This document shows positions 7,875 through 16,252 of a stretch of DNA of 64,000 nt, in pieces; the stretch's first letter is position 1, and each line of letters starts with the position of its first letter. Origin of the DNA: Peribacillus muralis (GTDB lineage Bacteria > Bacillota > Bacilli > Bacillales > DSM-1321); NCBI RefSeq assembly GCF_001645685.2, contig NZ_CP017080.1:1354001-1418000 (forward strand), given 5' to 3'. Under the pieces are notes generated by a model. The model was not told the origin of the DNA, did not search any database, and was given only the letters and a program-made list of their open reading frames with translations. A program made the position numbers and the translations under genes.

Positions 7875-9278
7875 ATGAGCTTGAAGAAAAAACTTATCGT
7901 ATTGAACACGACAATTATGCTTGGATTAGGAAGCGCTTTTGCCATTCCATCAGTGAAAGCTGAGTCCATCTCGGACATACAAACACAGCGTACAGGAATA
8001 CAATCGGATATATCAGAGGCAGAGCAAGTCATTAATGAATTGAAAAAAGAACAATCGAAAATGAAATCCCAAATTGCACAGGTTGAAACGGCAATGAAGG
8101 AAAATGACGAAAAGATCAATGAGACTAAACAAGACATCAAAGATACGGAAAAAGCGATAGATTCTTTAAAGAAAGAAATTAAAGCTTTGGAAGATAGAAT
8201 CGCTAAACGCGAGGAAGTCTTGAAGGAACGTGCCGTTTCATTCCAAGAAAGCGGCGGGGACGTTGATTACCTGGAAGTCGTTTTAGGTTCGAAGAGCTTT
8301 GGTGAGTTCGTTAACCGTGTTGGAGCGGTGGCAACGATCGTGGAAGCTGACCAGCAAATCCTTAGCGAGCAGGAAGCGGATAAAGCTGACCTAGAGAAAA
8401 AGCAAGATTCTGTAGAGAAAAAATTGCAAAACCTGAAGGATATGGAAGTGGAACTTAAAGGTATGCAGGCCCAAATTGAAGACCAAAAAGCGGAAATGGT
8501 CGAAATGAAGGAAAAGAGTGAAAAGAAAGAATCGGAAGCAGAAGCACTTAAACAATCTTTAGAGAATAAAGATGCTGGACTGGAAGCCCAAATTGCTTCG
8601 ATTCGTGAAAATATCAAAAAAGAAGAAGAGCGTAAAGCAGCGGAAAAAGCAGATCTTGATCGTGCTGCACAAGAAGTGAATACTTCTAAGTCTTCTAGTG
8701 ATGAATCATCTAAAGGAGAAGCGTCGTCATCAAGTTCTAACGCTGGATCATCCAATTCTTCCAACGCTGGATCATCCAATTCGACTAAAGAACCAGCTTC
8801 TTCTAATTCATCTAAGAGCAGTTCTGCTGACAAACCTGCAGCAAGCAAGCCAGCAGCCAATAAAACTGAAAACGTAAGCAAGCCAAGCAGTGCAAATACG
8901 GGCTCTGCCATTACAGCAGGCTATAAATATATCGGTAACTCGACTTATAAATTCGGTGGCGGAAGAACGGCATCAGATATTGCTAACGGTCGATTCGACT
9001 GTTCGGCGTTCGTTGCCTGGGCTTATAAACAAGCCGGCGTAAATCTTCCAGCAAGTACGGGGGCATTGACAGGTGCGGGAGCTCAAGTTTCTAAAAGCCA
9101 AATGCAGCCTGGGGATTTAGTATTCTTCAATACGTATAAAACGGATGGGCATGTCGGCATTTATGTCGGCGGCGGCAAATTCATCGGTTCGCAAAGTTCT
9201 ACAGGTGTTGCAATCGCCAATATGTCAAGCGGATATTGGGCAGATAAATTCAACGGCCGTGTCGTACGTGTAAACTAA
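7875..9278 (+). CDS. cwlO: Secreted D,L-endopeptidase with coiled coil and NlpC/P60 domain (CwlO-like)
   Basis: Peptidoglycan D,L-endopeptidase needed for cell elongation in relatives; 467 residues. A signal peptide ends near PSVKA. Residues about 30-270 are a long charged coiled coil containing ESGGDVDYLEVVLGSKSF, typical of CwlO. A Ser/Asn-rich linker follows (about 275-345), with a short repeated AGSSNSSN unit. The C-terminal NlpC/P60 domain has catalytic Cys376 (RFDCSAF) and His426 (DGHVGIYV). ATG 7875 has AGGGGAA in front; the longer frame from 7812 would bury the signal peptide. FtsEX normally activates this enzyme through the coiled coil. A terminator follows. Confidence 0.92.
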   Translation: MSLKKKLIVLNTTIMLGLGSAFAIPSVKAESISDIQTQRTGIQSDISEAEQVINELKKEQSKMKSQIAQVETAMKENDEKINETKQDIKDTEKAIDSLKKEIKALEDRIAKREEVLKERAVSFQESGGDVDYLEVVLGSKSFGEFVNRVGAVATIVEADQQILSEQEADKADLEKKQDSVEKKLQNLKDMEVELKGMQAQIEDQKAEMVEMKEKSEKKESEAEALKQSLENKDAGLEAQIASIRENIKKEEERKAAEKADLDRAAQEVNTSKSSSDESSKGEASSSSSNAGSSNSSNAGSSNSTKEPASSNSSKSSSADKPAASKPAANKTENVSKPSSANTGSAITAGYKYIGNSTYKFGGGRTASDIANGRFDCSAFVAWAYKQAGVNLPASTGALTGAGAQVSKSQMQPGDLVFFNTYKTDGHVGIYVGGGKFIGSQSSTGVAIANMSSGYWADKFNGRVVRVN

Positions 9279-9290
9279 TCATTCTTAATT

Positions 9291-9322
9291 AGCAGGGAGG
9301 GCAGAGGCTCTCCCGCTTTTTT
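9291..9322 (+). terminator. Intrinsic terminator after cwlO
   Basis: GCAGGGAGGGC / GCTCTCCCGC imperfect stem followed by a run of seven T, then a second T run. Confidence 0.8.
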
Positions 9323-9482
9323 TGTTTTTTTTGATAAAATATCGAAAAAAAATGAAACTTATTTTGATATCGAACGTAAATACTATAAGATAAAACAAGG
9401 ATAGGTGATGTGGACTTTCAGTAAAACTGGGAAAACATATAAGGAAACAACATTTCATACTAGTAAATGGAGGCAAAAAAAG

Positions 9483-9932
9483 ATGATGAAAAAATTAATG
9501 GCTGCATTACTTACGATTACACTAGCATTCTCGCCAGTTGGTTCTTATGTATTCCAGGACCACTCGGAGTCAGTTGATGCAAGGGGCTACAAATCCGGGA
9601 AAAGAAGCTTCAATAGCAACAACAATAATAATTCGAATTTCCAAAATAAACAAACGAACAAATCGGATGCTACGACTACCAATAAAGCAAAAACGAATAC
9701 GAAAACGGGAAGTTCTTTTGCTAAAGGCGGTTTAATGAAGGGAATCATGCTAGGAGGATTGGCAGGCTTGCTGTTTGGTGGCCTATTCGCCAATATGGGA
9801 GCACTTGGTTCAATTCTTGGCCTAATGGTCAATGTGTTAGCCATCGTTGCATTAGTGGTTGTCATCCGTAAAATATTCACTTATTTCAAGGATAAGAAGA
9901 AGAAAGAGGATCCAAATCCATGGAGAGGCTAA
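9483..9932 (+). CDS. Small exported, Asn-rich membrane protein of unknown function
   Basis: 149 residues. An N-terminal signal-like helix is followed by an Asn/Lys/Thr-rich low-complexity stretch (residues about 40-75), then a Gly/Leu-rich hydrophobic region with GLAGLLFGGLFANMG. A second TM helix and a basic tail KDKKKKEDPNPW follow. The layout resembles the N-terminal part of the Tim44-like proteins annotated in Bacillus, but I cannot confirm that family. ATG 9483 is nine bases after GGAGG; the frame extends to 9405 without a ribosome binding site. It overlaps the yxcD-like gene by 13 bases, so the two are probably translated together. Confidence 0.75.
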   Translation: MMKKLMAALLTITLAFSPVGSYVFQDHSESVDARGYKSGKRSFNSNNNNNSNFQNKQTNKSDATTTNKAKTNTKTGSSFAKGGLMKGIMLGGLAGLLFGGLFANMGALGSILGLMVNVLAIVALVVVIRKIFTYFKDKKKKEDPNPWRG

Positions 9933-10219
9933 AGATTTCCGAACAAGATATCATCAATGCCGTTTGCGTTTACATTGCTCGTAAAAAGCAGGTACAACCC
10001 AATGAGGTGGAAGTTGAATTGATGTTCGATGATGATTATGGCTTTTCGGCGGAAGCATTTGTCGATGGGCGTAAACAGGTATTGATTACCATCAACCTCA
10101 TAGAAGCACTTCGTTTATGGCTTGATGAATATATGAATAAAGATCCATATTCTGGCATCGAGCTTGTGTTGGATGAAGAAGAAGGCATAGTGGCCATGGT
10201 AAGTGAAAGCAATCGATAA
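9920..10219 (+). CDS. yxcD: YxcD family protein (DUF2653)
   Basis: A 99-residue acidic cytoplasmic protein that matches the B. subtilis YxcD family along its length: SEQDIINAVCVYIARKK, EVEVELMFDDDYGFSAEAFV, LIEALRLWLDE and EEEGIVAMV. Its function is unknown. Its start codon lies inside the end of the preceding membrane-protein gene in another frame, which points to translational coupling. A terminator follows within ten bases. Confidence 0.85.
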   Translation: MERLKISEQDIINAVCVYIARKKQVQPNEVEVELMFDDDYGFSAEAFVDGRKQVLITINLIEALRLWLDEYMNKDPYSGIELVLDEEEGIVAMVSESNR

Positions 10220-10222
10220 AAG

Positions 10223-10250
10223 AAAGGGTGCCGGAAAGGCATCCTTTTTT
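10223..10250 (+). terminator. Intrinsic terminator after yxcD
   Basis: AAAGGGTGCC, loop GGAAA, GGCATCCTTT and TTT. About 170 bases of AT-rich spacer to the next gene show nothing further. Confidence 0.85.
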
Positions 10251-10420
10251 ATGTGTTTAGAATTCTATGAAAAAACGAGCATGGTTACCTAAAAGGAAGA
10301 TTAGTTGACTGCTGGATTTCCCTGATGCTCATGATTCATTCCATTATCACTTCCATTTGTTGCAAAAAAAGGAAAGTGGAAGTACGATGGGAATATATGA
10401 AAGCTTAAGGAGGAGAGTAT

Positions 10421-11398
10421 GTGGCAGGTTATATAGAAGATATAACTTTCATAAACGAGCAGGCCATAAAATTCGGCAATGAACATGTGGAAGCGGTACT
10501 TGTTCCAGCTTTAGGAAGCAACCTTCTTTCATTGAAGTTCAAGAATAAGAATATTGAGGTGCTGCGAACTCCCGAGTGTTCAGAGTGCTACAAAAAACTT
10601 CCGATTTTATATGGGATGCCCATTTTGTTTCCGCCGAACCGCATTGAAGACGGTCAATTCACTTATAAGTGCACGACTTATAGGTTTCCCATCAATGAAA
10701 GGGGAAAATCCAATCACATCCACGGGTTCTTACATGATAAGCCGTGGAAAGTCATCCAAACGAAGATAGCCGGAAATCAAATCGTCATTAAGACTGAATT
10801 TTCAAGCCGGGATTTTCCTTATCTCAGGAATAGCTTTCCGCAAGATATTAAGGTCAATATGTCCCTGGTTTTAATCGATGACACCTTGGGGATTGAATTG
10901 GAAATCCTCAATGATGGCCTTGAACCCTTTCCATGGGGAGCAGGTTATCATACCGTATTCAATTTTCCTTTTGGTCCGGATAGTAAAATCGAAAATTGCC
11001 TTATTTCTCTTCCAGTCAACAAGCATTGGGAATTGAATGAACGGTCTTTGCCTACAGGAAAAATCCAGGATTCTGCCAATAAAAAAGAAATCCAAAATGG
11101 CTTCTCCCTGGAAGGCCGGCTGTTCGATGATATATTTGGCTATGATGAGGAAAGCGATTTGAAAAACGAATGCGTACTTACGGATCAAGAGGCCGGTGTG
11201 CAGGTCATTTATCGTGGTGACCAGCACTATAAGTTTTGGGTTTTATTCAATCAGGAGGGCTTCGTGTGCCCTGAACCTTATACGTGGGTAACGAATGCAC
11301 CCAATCTCGATTTGTCAGCCGAATCTACCGGATTGAGGGAGTTGGGCGCAGGGGAGACGGTCAAGCTGAAAACGCAACTGGTGTTGAAGGAGATATAA
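10421..11398 (+). CDS. Aldose 1-epimerase (galactose mutarotase) family protein
   Basis: 325-residue cytoplasmic beta-sandwich sugar epimerase homologue, expected to interconvert alpha and beta anomers of a hexose or act on a related sugar. Conserved pieces include ALGSNLLSL, GMPILFPPNRI, the first catalytic-region His in NHIHGFLHDKPW, the second in WGAGYHTVFNFPF and a Glu in CPEPYTWVTNAPN. The start is GTG 10421, nine bases after AGGAGG; the overlapping ATG at 10419 is out of frame and closes at once. It converges on the downstream permease. Confidence 0.85.
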   Translation: MAGYIEDITFINEQAIKFGNEHVEAVLVPALGSNLLSLKFKNKNIEVLRTPECSECYKKLPILYGMPILFPPNRIEDGQFTYKCTTYRFPINERGKSNHIHGFLHDKPWKVIQTKIAGNQIVIKTEFSSRDFPYLRNSFPQDIKVNMSLVLIDDTLGIELEILNDGLEPFPWGAGYHTVFNFPFGPDSKIENCLISLPVNKHWELNERSLPTGKIQDSANKKEIQNGFSLEGRLFDDIFGYDEESDLKNECVLTDQEAGVQVIYRGDQHYKFWVLFNQEGFVCPEPYTWVTNAPNLDLSAESTGLRELGAGETVKLKTQLVLKEI

Positions 11399-11402
11399 GA
11401 AA

Positions 11403-11428
11403 AACACCCTGGCAGATGCCAAGGTGTT
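11403..11428. terminator. Bidirectional terminator between convergent genes
   Basis: AACACC-C-TGGC, loop AGAT, GCCA-A-GGTGTT between the epimerase stop and the antiporter stop. The flanks are A-rich and T-rich. Confidence 0.7.
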
Positions 11429-11433
11429 CGATT

Positions 11434-12822
11434 TTATGCTTTCTTTCTCATCCACAGCGGATATAGTAGGAGTCCTAGTACATACAGGGCAATGCCGAGT
11501 ATGAATGTATGCATATCAGCTGTGCCTGTCTTGATGACCCAGATGGAGTACACTAGTGCGAGGATGGTGATGATTCCATCGCGAATCCTTGATCCCTTCA
11601 TGATATCATAGGTTTCCCCAGTCAAGACCAACTTCAATTGATACAGGACAGATGCAAGATAAGGAATCAGGTAGGCAAGTGTTGCGACGATCATCGAGAA
11701 TTTATAGGCTTCCAAAATCGTGCCCGAAATGGTGGAAAACAAGAAAATTTGTGTCATGATATTCGTTATTGTCATGGATCGGACAGGAGTGCCATTTTTG
11801 TTCGCTTTGCCGAAATAGGCGGGAAAAAGATTGGATTTCGCTGCCTGATATGGAACCTCAGATGCAACGACGATCCATCCGATGGTCGATCCGAATAGCG
11901 AGATGACGGCAAGAGCGGCCATCAAATAGGTGCCGTTTGAGCCAACTACGGATTGTAAGGCATCTACGAGCGGTTTCTGTGAAACTTTCAGTTCATCTTG
12001 TGAAATGGCACCCATCGTCAATAAGGTGATGCCGATATAAATGGTAACGGCGATGAGCAAGCCGATGATAGTCGCTTTTTTTACATCCGTTTGCGATTTG
12101 GCACGATTAGAAAGCATGACGGCCGCTTCGATTCCAATGAAGGCCCATAATGCAGAAATCGCAGCCGCATTAACCTGAGCGCCTAAAGAAATGGATGTAC
12201 CAGCCTTATCATAAAATTCTCCGCCGTTTCCTAGGTTGGAAGAATCAAAGATGAATATCGTGATGATGATGAAAAACAAGAATCCTAGCACTTTTGTAAC
12301 GGTAGCAAAAAGATTCAGTTTACCAGCGCTGTTAAAGCTCCTTACGAGGATTGCCTGAATCCCCCAAAGGACGATGGTACATACTGCAAACGTCAGCGCT
12401 CTGCCAAGCTCGAGTTGGAATGAACCCGCTGAATAAATCACTTTCGTACTATGCATCACAGGAAAAAACGTCGATAAATAGCCAGCAAATGAAATGATGA
12501 CGGACGCTGTCGCAGCCCAATTCGCAGCCCAATATCCCCAAGCCATGCTATATCCCGAGATCCTTCCTTTTGAAGGAGATTTAAACAATGATTGAGCATA
12601 GCTTTGAGGGCCTGCCTTCAATTCCGGTTTCCGGACAGCCAAGTTGCCAAATACGAGTGCTATCAAGAATACCCCAAGTCCTGTAACGATCCAGGCCAAT
12701 GTTGCCCCTAAAGGGCTGGATACCTGTGCTAATTGGGCAGGTAGCATGAAGATTCCGCCGCCAACCATATTTCCAACTACGAAAGTGGTTAAGATCAATA
12801 AACCCCATTTTTTATTTACCAT
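11434..12822 (-). CDS. Basic amino-acid/polyamine antiporter (APA family, ArcD-like)
   Basis: About 462 residues with twelve predicted TM helices. GNMVGGGIFMLPAQLA is the TM1 signature of APC antiporters, and FIGIEAAVMLSNRAKSQTDV sits before TM7 as in arginine/ornithine and lysine carriers. It probably exchanges a basic amino acid for its product. The frame runs up to a TTG at 12870 without a ribosome binding site. ATG 12822, about eleven bases after AGAAAGG, directly precedes the first membrane segment and is preferred. Transcribed away from the small-RNA candidate at 13004. Confidence 0.82.
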   Translation of the reverse strand: MVNKKWGLLILTTFVVGNMVGGGIFMLPAQLAQVSSPLGATLAWIVTGLGVFLIALVFGNLAVRKPELKAGPQSYAQSLFKSPSKGRISGYSMAWGYWAANWAATASVIISFAGYLSTFFPVMHSTKVIYSAGSFQLELGRALTFAVCTIVLWGIQAILVRSFNSAGKLNLFATVTKVLGFLFFIIITIFIFDSSNLGNGGEFYDKAGTSISLGAQVNAAAISALWAFIGIEAAVMLSNRAKSQTDVKKATIIGLLIAVTIYIGITLLTMGAISQDELKVSQKPLVDALQSVVGSNGTYLMAALAVISLFGSTIGWIVVASEVPYQAAKSNLFPAYFGKANKNGTPVRSMTITNIMTQIFLFSTISGTILEAYKFSMIVATLAYLIPYLASVLYQLKLVLTGETYDIMKGSRIRDGIITILALVYSIWVIKTGTADMHTFILGIALYVLGLLLYPLWMRKKA

Positions 12823-12968
12823 ATATAATCGAACCTTTCTTGAATGCGATGTGTGTTTGATTTCCGACAACTTATACTAATATAGTATATCTCAAACAGT
12901 TTAGTTTGGTAAAGTGGTAAATAAGTAAAACACTAAAGACTTATTAATCAGAATATTCAGCTTTGATA

Positions 12969-12997
12969 TTGACAAAAGGAAGAGATTGGATTATATT
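12969..12997 (+). promoter_or_regulatory. Near-consensus SigA promoter
   Basis: TTGACA at 12969-12974, exactly 17 bases, TATATT at 12992-12997. No protein gene starts within 250 bases downstream; the transcript would reach the terminator at 13074-13117. Confidence 0.75.
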
Positions 12998-13003
12998 AAT
13001 CAA

Positions 13004-13120
13004 TACCAAGTTAGTTTGTAAGAATAGTGAGCTTTATTTGGATGCTCCTTTAAATATTGCCGATTAGTCAACTAAAGGCACCCTTTCATCTAATTGATTA
13101 GATGCTGGGTGCCTTTTGTT
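13004..13120 (+). ncRNA. Candidate small non-coding RNA
   Basis: A consensus promoter upstream and a strong intrinsic terminator at the 3' end delimit a transcript of about 115 nt with no ORF longer than a few codons. The 3' hairpin is two-tiered (outer GGCACCC/GGGTGCC, inner CATCTAAT/ATTAGATG). I recognise no riboswitch or 6S-type consensus. It may instead be an attenuated leader for yezD, 170 bases further on. Confidence 0.55.
13074..13117 (+). terminator. Strong two-tier intrinsic terminator
   Basis: AAAGGCACCC-TTT-CATCTAAT, loop TG, ATTAGATG-CT-GGGTGCCTTTT; two stacked perfect stems with a T-rich tail. Confidence 0.9.
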
Positions 13121-13292
13121 GTTTTAGTGCAAGGGAGGGCCGATGAACGGATTATTTTTATTCGCAATAAATGGATGAAGTCCAAGTAGGTAAGCCATTT
13201 CCGCAAGAAAAAGGGCGATGGAAAGAAAATGATCTCTTTTTGACATTAGGTATGAAACGAATCTTTATTACCAGTAGTAAAGGGGAGATAAA

Positions 13293-13460
13293 ATGGAAAA
13301 GAAAGAAGAATTGAAAATCAGGCACATCATTTCAAGTCTTGAGGATTTACAATATGGATCAGTGATAATAACGGTCCATGACGGGGAAATCACCCAGGTG
13401 GATACAACTGAGAAGAAACGGTTCCCATTAGGAAAGAGCCGTCCAGTAAAAGCCAGATGA
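13293..13460 (+). CDS. yezD: YezD family small protein (DUF2292)
   Basis: A 55-residue protein: basic start MEKKEELKIRHII, then the family core YGSVIITVHDGEITQVD and a basic tail KKRFPLGKSRPVKAR. ATG 13293 follows AGGGGAGA. The family is of unknown function and common in Bacillaceae. It is flanked upstream by the small-RNA candidate and downstream by its own terminator, so it is probably a single-gene unit. Confidence 0.85.
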   Translation: MEKKEELKIRHIISSLEDLQYGSVIITVHDGEITQVDTTEKKRFPLGKSRPVKAR

Positions 13461-13472
13461 ATAACAGGTACT

Positions 13473-13502
13473 AAAGGAGCTTTCAAATGAAGGCTCTTTT
13501 TT
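13473..13502 (+). terminator. Intrinsic terminator after yezD
   Basis: AAAGGAGC / GCTCTTTT arms around TTTCAAATGAAG, followed by a T run. Confidence 0.75.
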
Positions 13503-13630
13503 CGTTCTCATATATAAATTCAATCAAATTGGAATATTGCAGGAGAATGTACTGCAATTTACATGGTAGAATAAGTTAGGGAATAGGGCAGTCATTAAAG
13601 GGACTTCGATAAAGGAGGAGTAGTGGGACC

Positions 13631-14416
13631 ATGACATTACAAACGATTGAAAATGATATCTTGGCATTAGTTGAAGCGTTTGACGGGAAAATCGCTTATA
13701 AATTGGAAACTGATCTTGGGGATACAATTGGTTATCACGAGGAAGATTTGTTTCAATCAGCAAGCTTGATCAAAATACCAATGATCATCGAAGGTTATCG
13801 CCAAAGTGAACGGAAGAAAATCTATTTGAATCAACCAGTGACCATACCTTCGAAAGCGGTGACTGGGGGATCTGGGGTCCTGCATGCTTTGTCGAATAAA
13901 GTATTTTTGACCGTTGAGGATTTATTGACCTTGATGATAACGGTTTCTGATAATACAGCAACGAATATGATGATGAGCTTGTTGGGCTTTGAAGAAATAA
14001 ATCGATGCATGAAGGATCTAGGCTTGAAGAATACCATCCTTGAAAGGGAAATGCAGGATTTTAAGGCTTTAAAGGAGGGGCGAGACAATACGATTACGGC
14101 GGAAGATGCGATTACTTGCCTAAAATCGATACATACAGGGGATTTTTTAACGAAAGAAAGCCAGGAAAGAATTTTGCGTGTTTTTGACAATCAGCAATTA
14201 AGAGATAAACTTCCATCATTGATGGGCAAAGAAGTGAAGGTCGCAAATAAAACAGGTGGCATCCGGGGCGTTTCCCATGATTGTGCAATCATTCGCTTGA
14301 AGTCTCGAACTGTTTATGCCGCCGTACTTACTGAAAATATAAAGTCAGAGGAAGAAAGCCGGCAAGTGATCAGTAAAATAGGCAAGCTGATTTATGATGA
14401 TATGTTGGCCGTATAG
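13631..14416 (+). CDS. Class A beta-lactamase-fold serine hydrolase without signal peptide
   Basis: 261 residues with the full penicillin-recognising motif set: SLIK (Ser45, Lys48), SDN at 106-108, a Glu pair near 138-140 at the Glu166 position, and KTG at 207-209. The Ser-to-KTG spacing of 162 is close to class A enzymes. There is no signal peptide or lipobox: the protein begins MTLQTIENDILALVEAF. It would stay in the cytoplasm and is unlikely to be a classical secreted penicillinase; an intracellular amidase or esterase role is possible. ATG 13631 follows AAGGAGGAG. Confidence 0.85.
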   Translation: MTLQTIENDILALVEAFDGKIAYKLETDLGDTIGYHEEDLFQSASLIKIPMIIEGYRQSERKKIYLNQPVTIPSKAVTGGSGVLHALSNKVFLTVEDLLTLMITVSDNTATNMMMSLLGFEEINRCMKDLGLKNTILEREMQDFKALKEGRDNTITAEDAITCLKSIHTGDFLTKESQERILRVFDNQQLRDKLPSLMGKEVKVANKTGGIRGVSHDCAIIRLKSRTVYAAVLTENIKSEEESRQVISKIGKLIYDDMLAV

Positions 14417-14528
14417 ATTTTCTCTGTAGTGCAGCGTCATCACCATTATGGAAAAAAGGTTGGGAAGTTATTGTCTATCGACTCCTCCATGGTGATGGAA
14501 CTGTCTTAATGGGAGGGTATCGAGAATC

Positions 14529-15146
14529 ATGTTTAATAATGAACGCATATCGAAACGGGGAAAAACGGTGAACAAGGCAGTGAAATTAATAATAATCGTG
14601 GTTGTATTGATAATGGTGTATTTTGGCTTCCTGCACATGAAAATCCAGGAAGGCAAGCAACAAGCAATTCCTGAGGAGGCCGATTACCTGATTATTCTTG
14701 GGGCAAGGGTCAAAGGCACCATTCCAACGTTATCTTTACAATATCGGATAGATAAAGCGGCCGAATACTTGAAGGAGAATGAGCAGACAGTAGCCATCGT
14801 ATCCGGCGGCAAAGGCCCTGGTGAGGACATTTCGGAAGCACAAGCAATGCAGCAGGGGCTGATCGAACAGGGAATTGAAGAAGCACGTATTATTATGGAA
14901 GACAAATCCACGACAACTTATGAGAATATTGTTTTCTCTAAAGCACTCATTCCTGATCCGGCAGCACAGGGAGTGATGGTCAGTAATGATTTTCATATTT
15001 ACCGGGCAGTTGCAATAGCGACCAAACAAGGGCTCAATATAAAGGGACTACCGGCAAAAACACCAAAAGTGGCAGTGCCGAAATCATACATCCGGGAATA
15101 TTTGGCGATCACCAAATACTATTTGACCGAGTTGTCCGGGAAATGA
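14529..15146 (+). CDS. YdcF/DUF218 family membrane-anchored protein
   Basis: 205 residues. A basic N terminus and one TM helix (about 15-37) anchor an external DUF218 domain. The domain shows ADYLIILGARVKG, VSGGKGPGEDISEAQAM, STTTYENIVFSK and SNDFHIYRAVAIA, the usual order for SanA/YdcF proteins, which are linked to envelope integrity. The biochemical activity is unknown. ATG 14529 lies after GGGAGG with slightly long spacing; a GTG 13 codons in is an alternative. Confidence 0.82.
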   Translation: MFNNERISKRGKTVNKAVKLIIIVVVLIMVYFGFLHMKIQEGKQQAIPEEADYLIILGARVKGTIPTLSLQYRIDKAAEYLKENEQTVAIVSGGKGPGEDISEAQAMQQGLIEQGIEEARIIMEDKSTTTYENIVFSKALIPDPAAQGVMVSNDFHIYRAVAIATKQGLNIKGLPAKTPKVAVPKSYIREYLAITKYYLTELSGK

Positions 15147-15168
15147 ACTCCGCTTCGTCGTGACTCAG

Positions 15169-15210
15169 AGTCCCCCGTTTCAAGAAAATGGGCGGGACTT
15201 TCTTTTTTTC
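15169..15210. terminator. Terminator between ydcF-like gene and convergent small gene
   Basis: AGTCCCCCGTTT, loop CAAGAA, AATGGGCGGGACT then TTCTTTTTTTC. Oriented for the plus-strand gene. Confidence 0.8.
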
Positions 15211-15469
15211 ACTCAACTTCAATAACAACATGGGGCACCTCCCGAAATTCTTTTTCTTGGTAAATCTCATGAAGTGTTTTATAAATCGGATATCCTGTAT
15301 AGGAAATCTCGACTCGTTCATCGGCATCCACTTCATCCACATTTATATCATCAACAAAACCAAGTTGATCATCAATCTCCATCAAATAATATCCAAGGGC
15401 TTCATACTCGCTATTGGCTACAATGACCTTATTATCAAAACCGCTATTGGAAACTTTGTAATATTTCAT
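15209..15469 (-). CDS. Conserved-looking acidic hypothetical protein
   Basis: An 86-residue soluble protein rich in Asp, Glu and Val. It starts MKYYKVSNSGFDNKVIVAN and ends HVVIEVE; no family recognised. The start is well supported by AGAGGAGG seven bases before the ATG. The acidic middle DDINVDEVDADE is notable. It is convergent with the ydcF-like gene. Confidence 0.7.
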   Translation of the reverse strand: MKYYKVSNSGFDNKVIVANSEYEALGYYLMEIDDQLGFVDDINVDEVDADERVEISYTGYPIYKTLHEIYQEKEFREVPHVVIEVE

Positions 15470-15758
15470 TGCTTGACCTCCTCTGATGTTTACTTTAGTA
15501 TGTGATAGAACTTTTTCTTATAACTCTGATATACCCGTTCATCCATATCTGAATCATGGTTGGAAAAATAAAGGGAAATAACAGAGCACATTCTAGCATG
15601 GGCCACATTAAAAAAATCAGTGGATCATTTGCTATCTTAATCATTTCATGTTAATCTAATAAAGAATTGTTTTTAATTGTAGAAGAAGATACTAGTTATT
15701 TTCCAAACGATTAAAAATAGTAATACAATGTGTGTTATGCACTAGGAGGCAACAAATA

Positions 15759-15959
15759 ATGGAACAAGGTACAGTTAAATGGTTTAATGCAGAAAAAGGT
15801 TTTGGATTCATCGAACGTGAAAATGGAGACGACGTATTCGTACATTTCTCAGCTATCCAAAGCGAAGGCTTCAAATCTTTAGACGAAGGTCAAAAAGTAA
15901 CTTTCGACGTTGAGCAAGGTGCTCGTGGAGCTCAAGCTGCTAACGTTCAAAAAGCTTAA
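15759..15959 (+). CDS. csp: Cold-shock protein (CspB/CspD type)
   Basis: A 66-residue single OB-fold RNA chaperone. RNP1 KGFGFIE and RNP2 VFVHF are intact, and the GTVKWFN start is standard. It binds single-stranded RNA and DNA and melts mRNA structure in the cold. ATG 15759 has AGGAGG eight bases before it; the frame extends to 15732 but that start lacks a binding site. The long AT-rich 5' leader fits a cold-shock mRNA. A second cold-shock gene lies at 53544. Confidence 0.95.
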   Translation: MEQGTVKWFNAEKGFGFIERENGDDVFVHFSAIQSEGFKSLDEGQKVTFDVEQGARGAQAANVQKA

Positions 15960-15987
15960 TTTTATAATTAAATCGTAACCTATATGA

Positions 15988-16017
15988 ACAGATCCCTCCT
16001 TGGGGTCTGTTTTTTAT
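15988..16017 (+). terminator. Intrinsic terminator after csp
   Basis: ACAGATCCC / GGGGTCTGT arms around TCCTT and a run of six T. Confidence 0.85.
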
Positions 16018-16043
16018 TATGGAAAAAAAGGATAATGGACATG

Positions 16044-16074
16044 AAAAAACCCTCTCATGAGCCGAGTAGGGTTT
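16044..16074 (-). terminator. Terminator of the small minus-strand gene
   Basis: Read on the minus strand: AAACCCT, loop containing CTCGGCTCATG, AGGGTTTTTT. Confidence 0.65.
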
Positions 16075-16084
16075 AACGACATTA

Positions 16085-16252
16085 TTAGGCCTTCTTTAAT
16101 TCTTCTTCAAAGAAAAAAGTGGTAGGATGTTCTTTTACAGTATAAGAATATCTTTTCATGTTTTTCACATATGCCCATTTATTAATGGTTACTAATTCTT
16201 CAGTTTCTTGAATGGTTACCGTTTCGCCAGTATTATACTTATTGCTTTTCAA
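16085..16252 (-). CDS. Small hypothetical protein
   Basis: 55 residues with a coherent basic/aromatic composition: TINKWAYVKNMKRYSYTVKE and the ending FFFEEELKKA. The frame extends to 16369, but the upstream part looks non-coding. TTG 16252 follows AGAGGG by eight bases and a TATACT -10-like hexamer lies just upstream, so the short form is preferred. I recognise no domain; small proteins with a similar FxEEEL ending occur in Bacillus. Confidence 0.55.
   Translation of the reverse strand: MKSNKYNTGETVTIQETEELVTINKWAYVKNMKRYSYTVKEHPTTFFFEEELKKA

Noticed and set aside
8267..8911. 214-codon minus-strand ORF inside cwlO
   Set aside because: Ser/Leu-rich antisense shadow of the coiled-coil and Ser-rich linker of cwlO.
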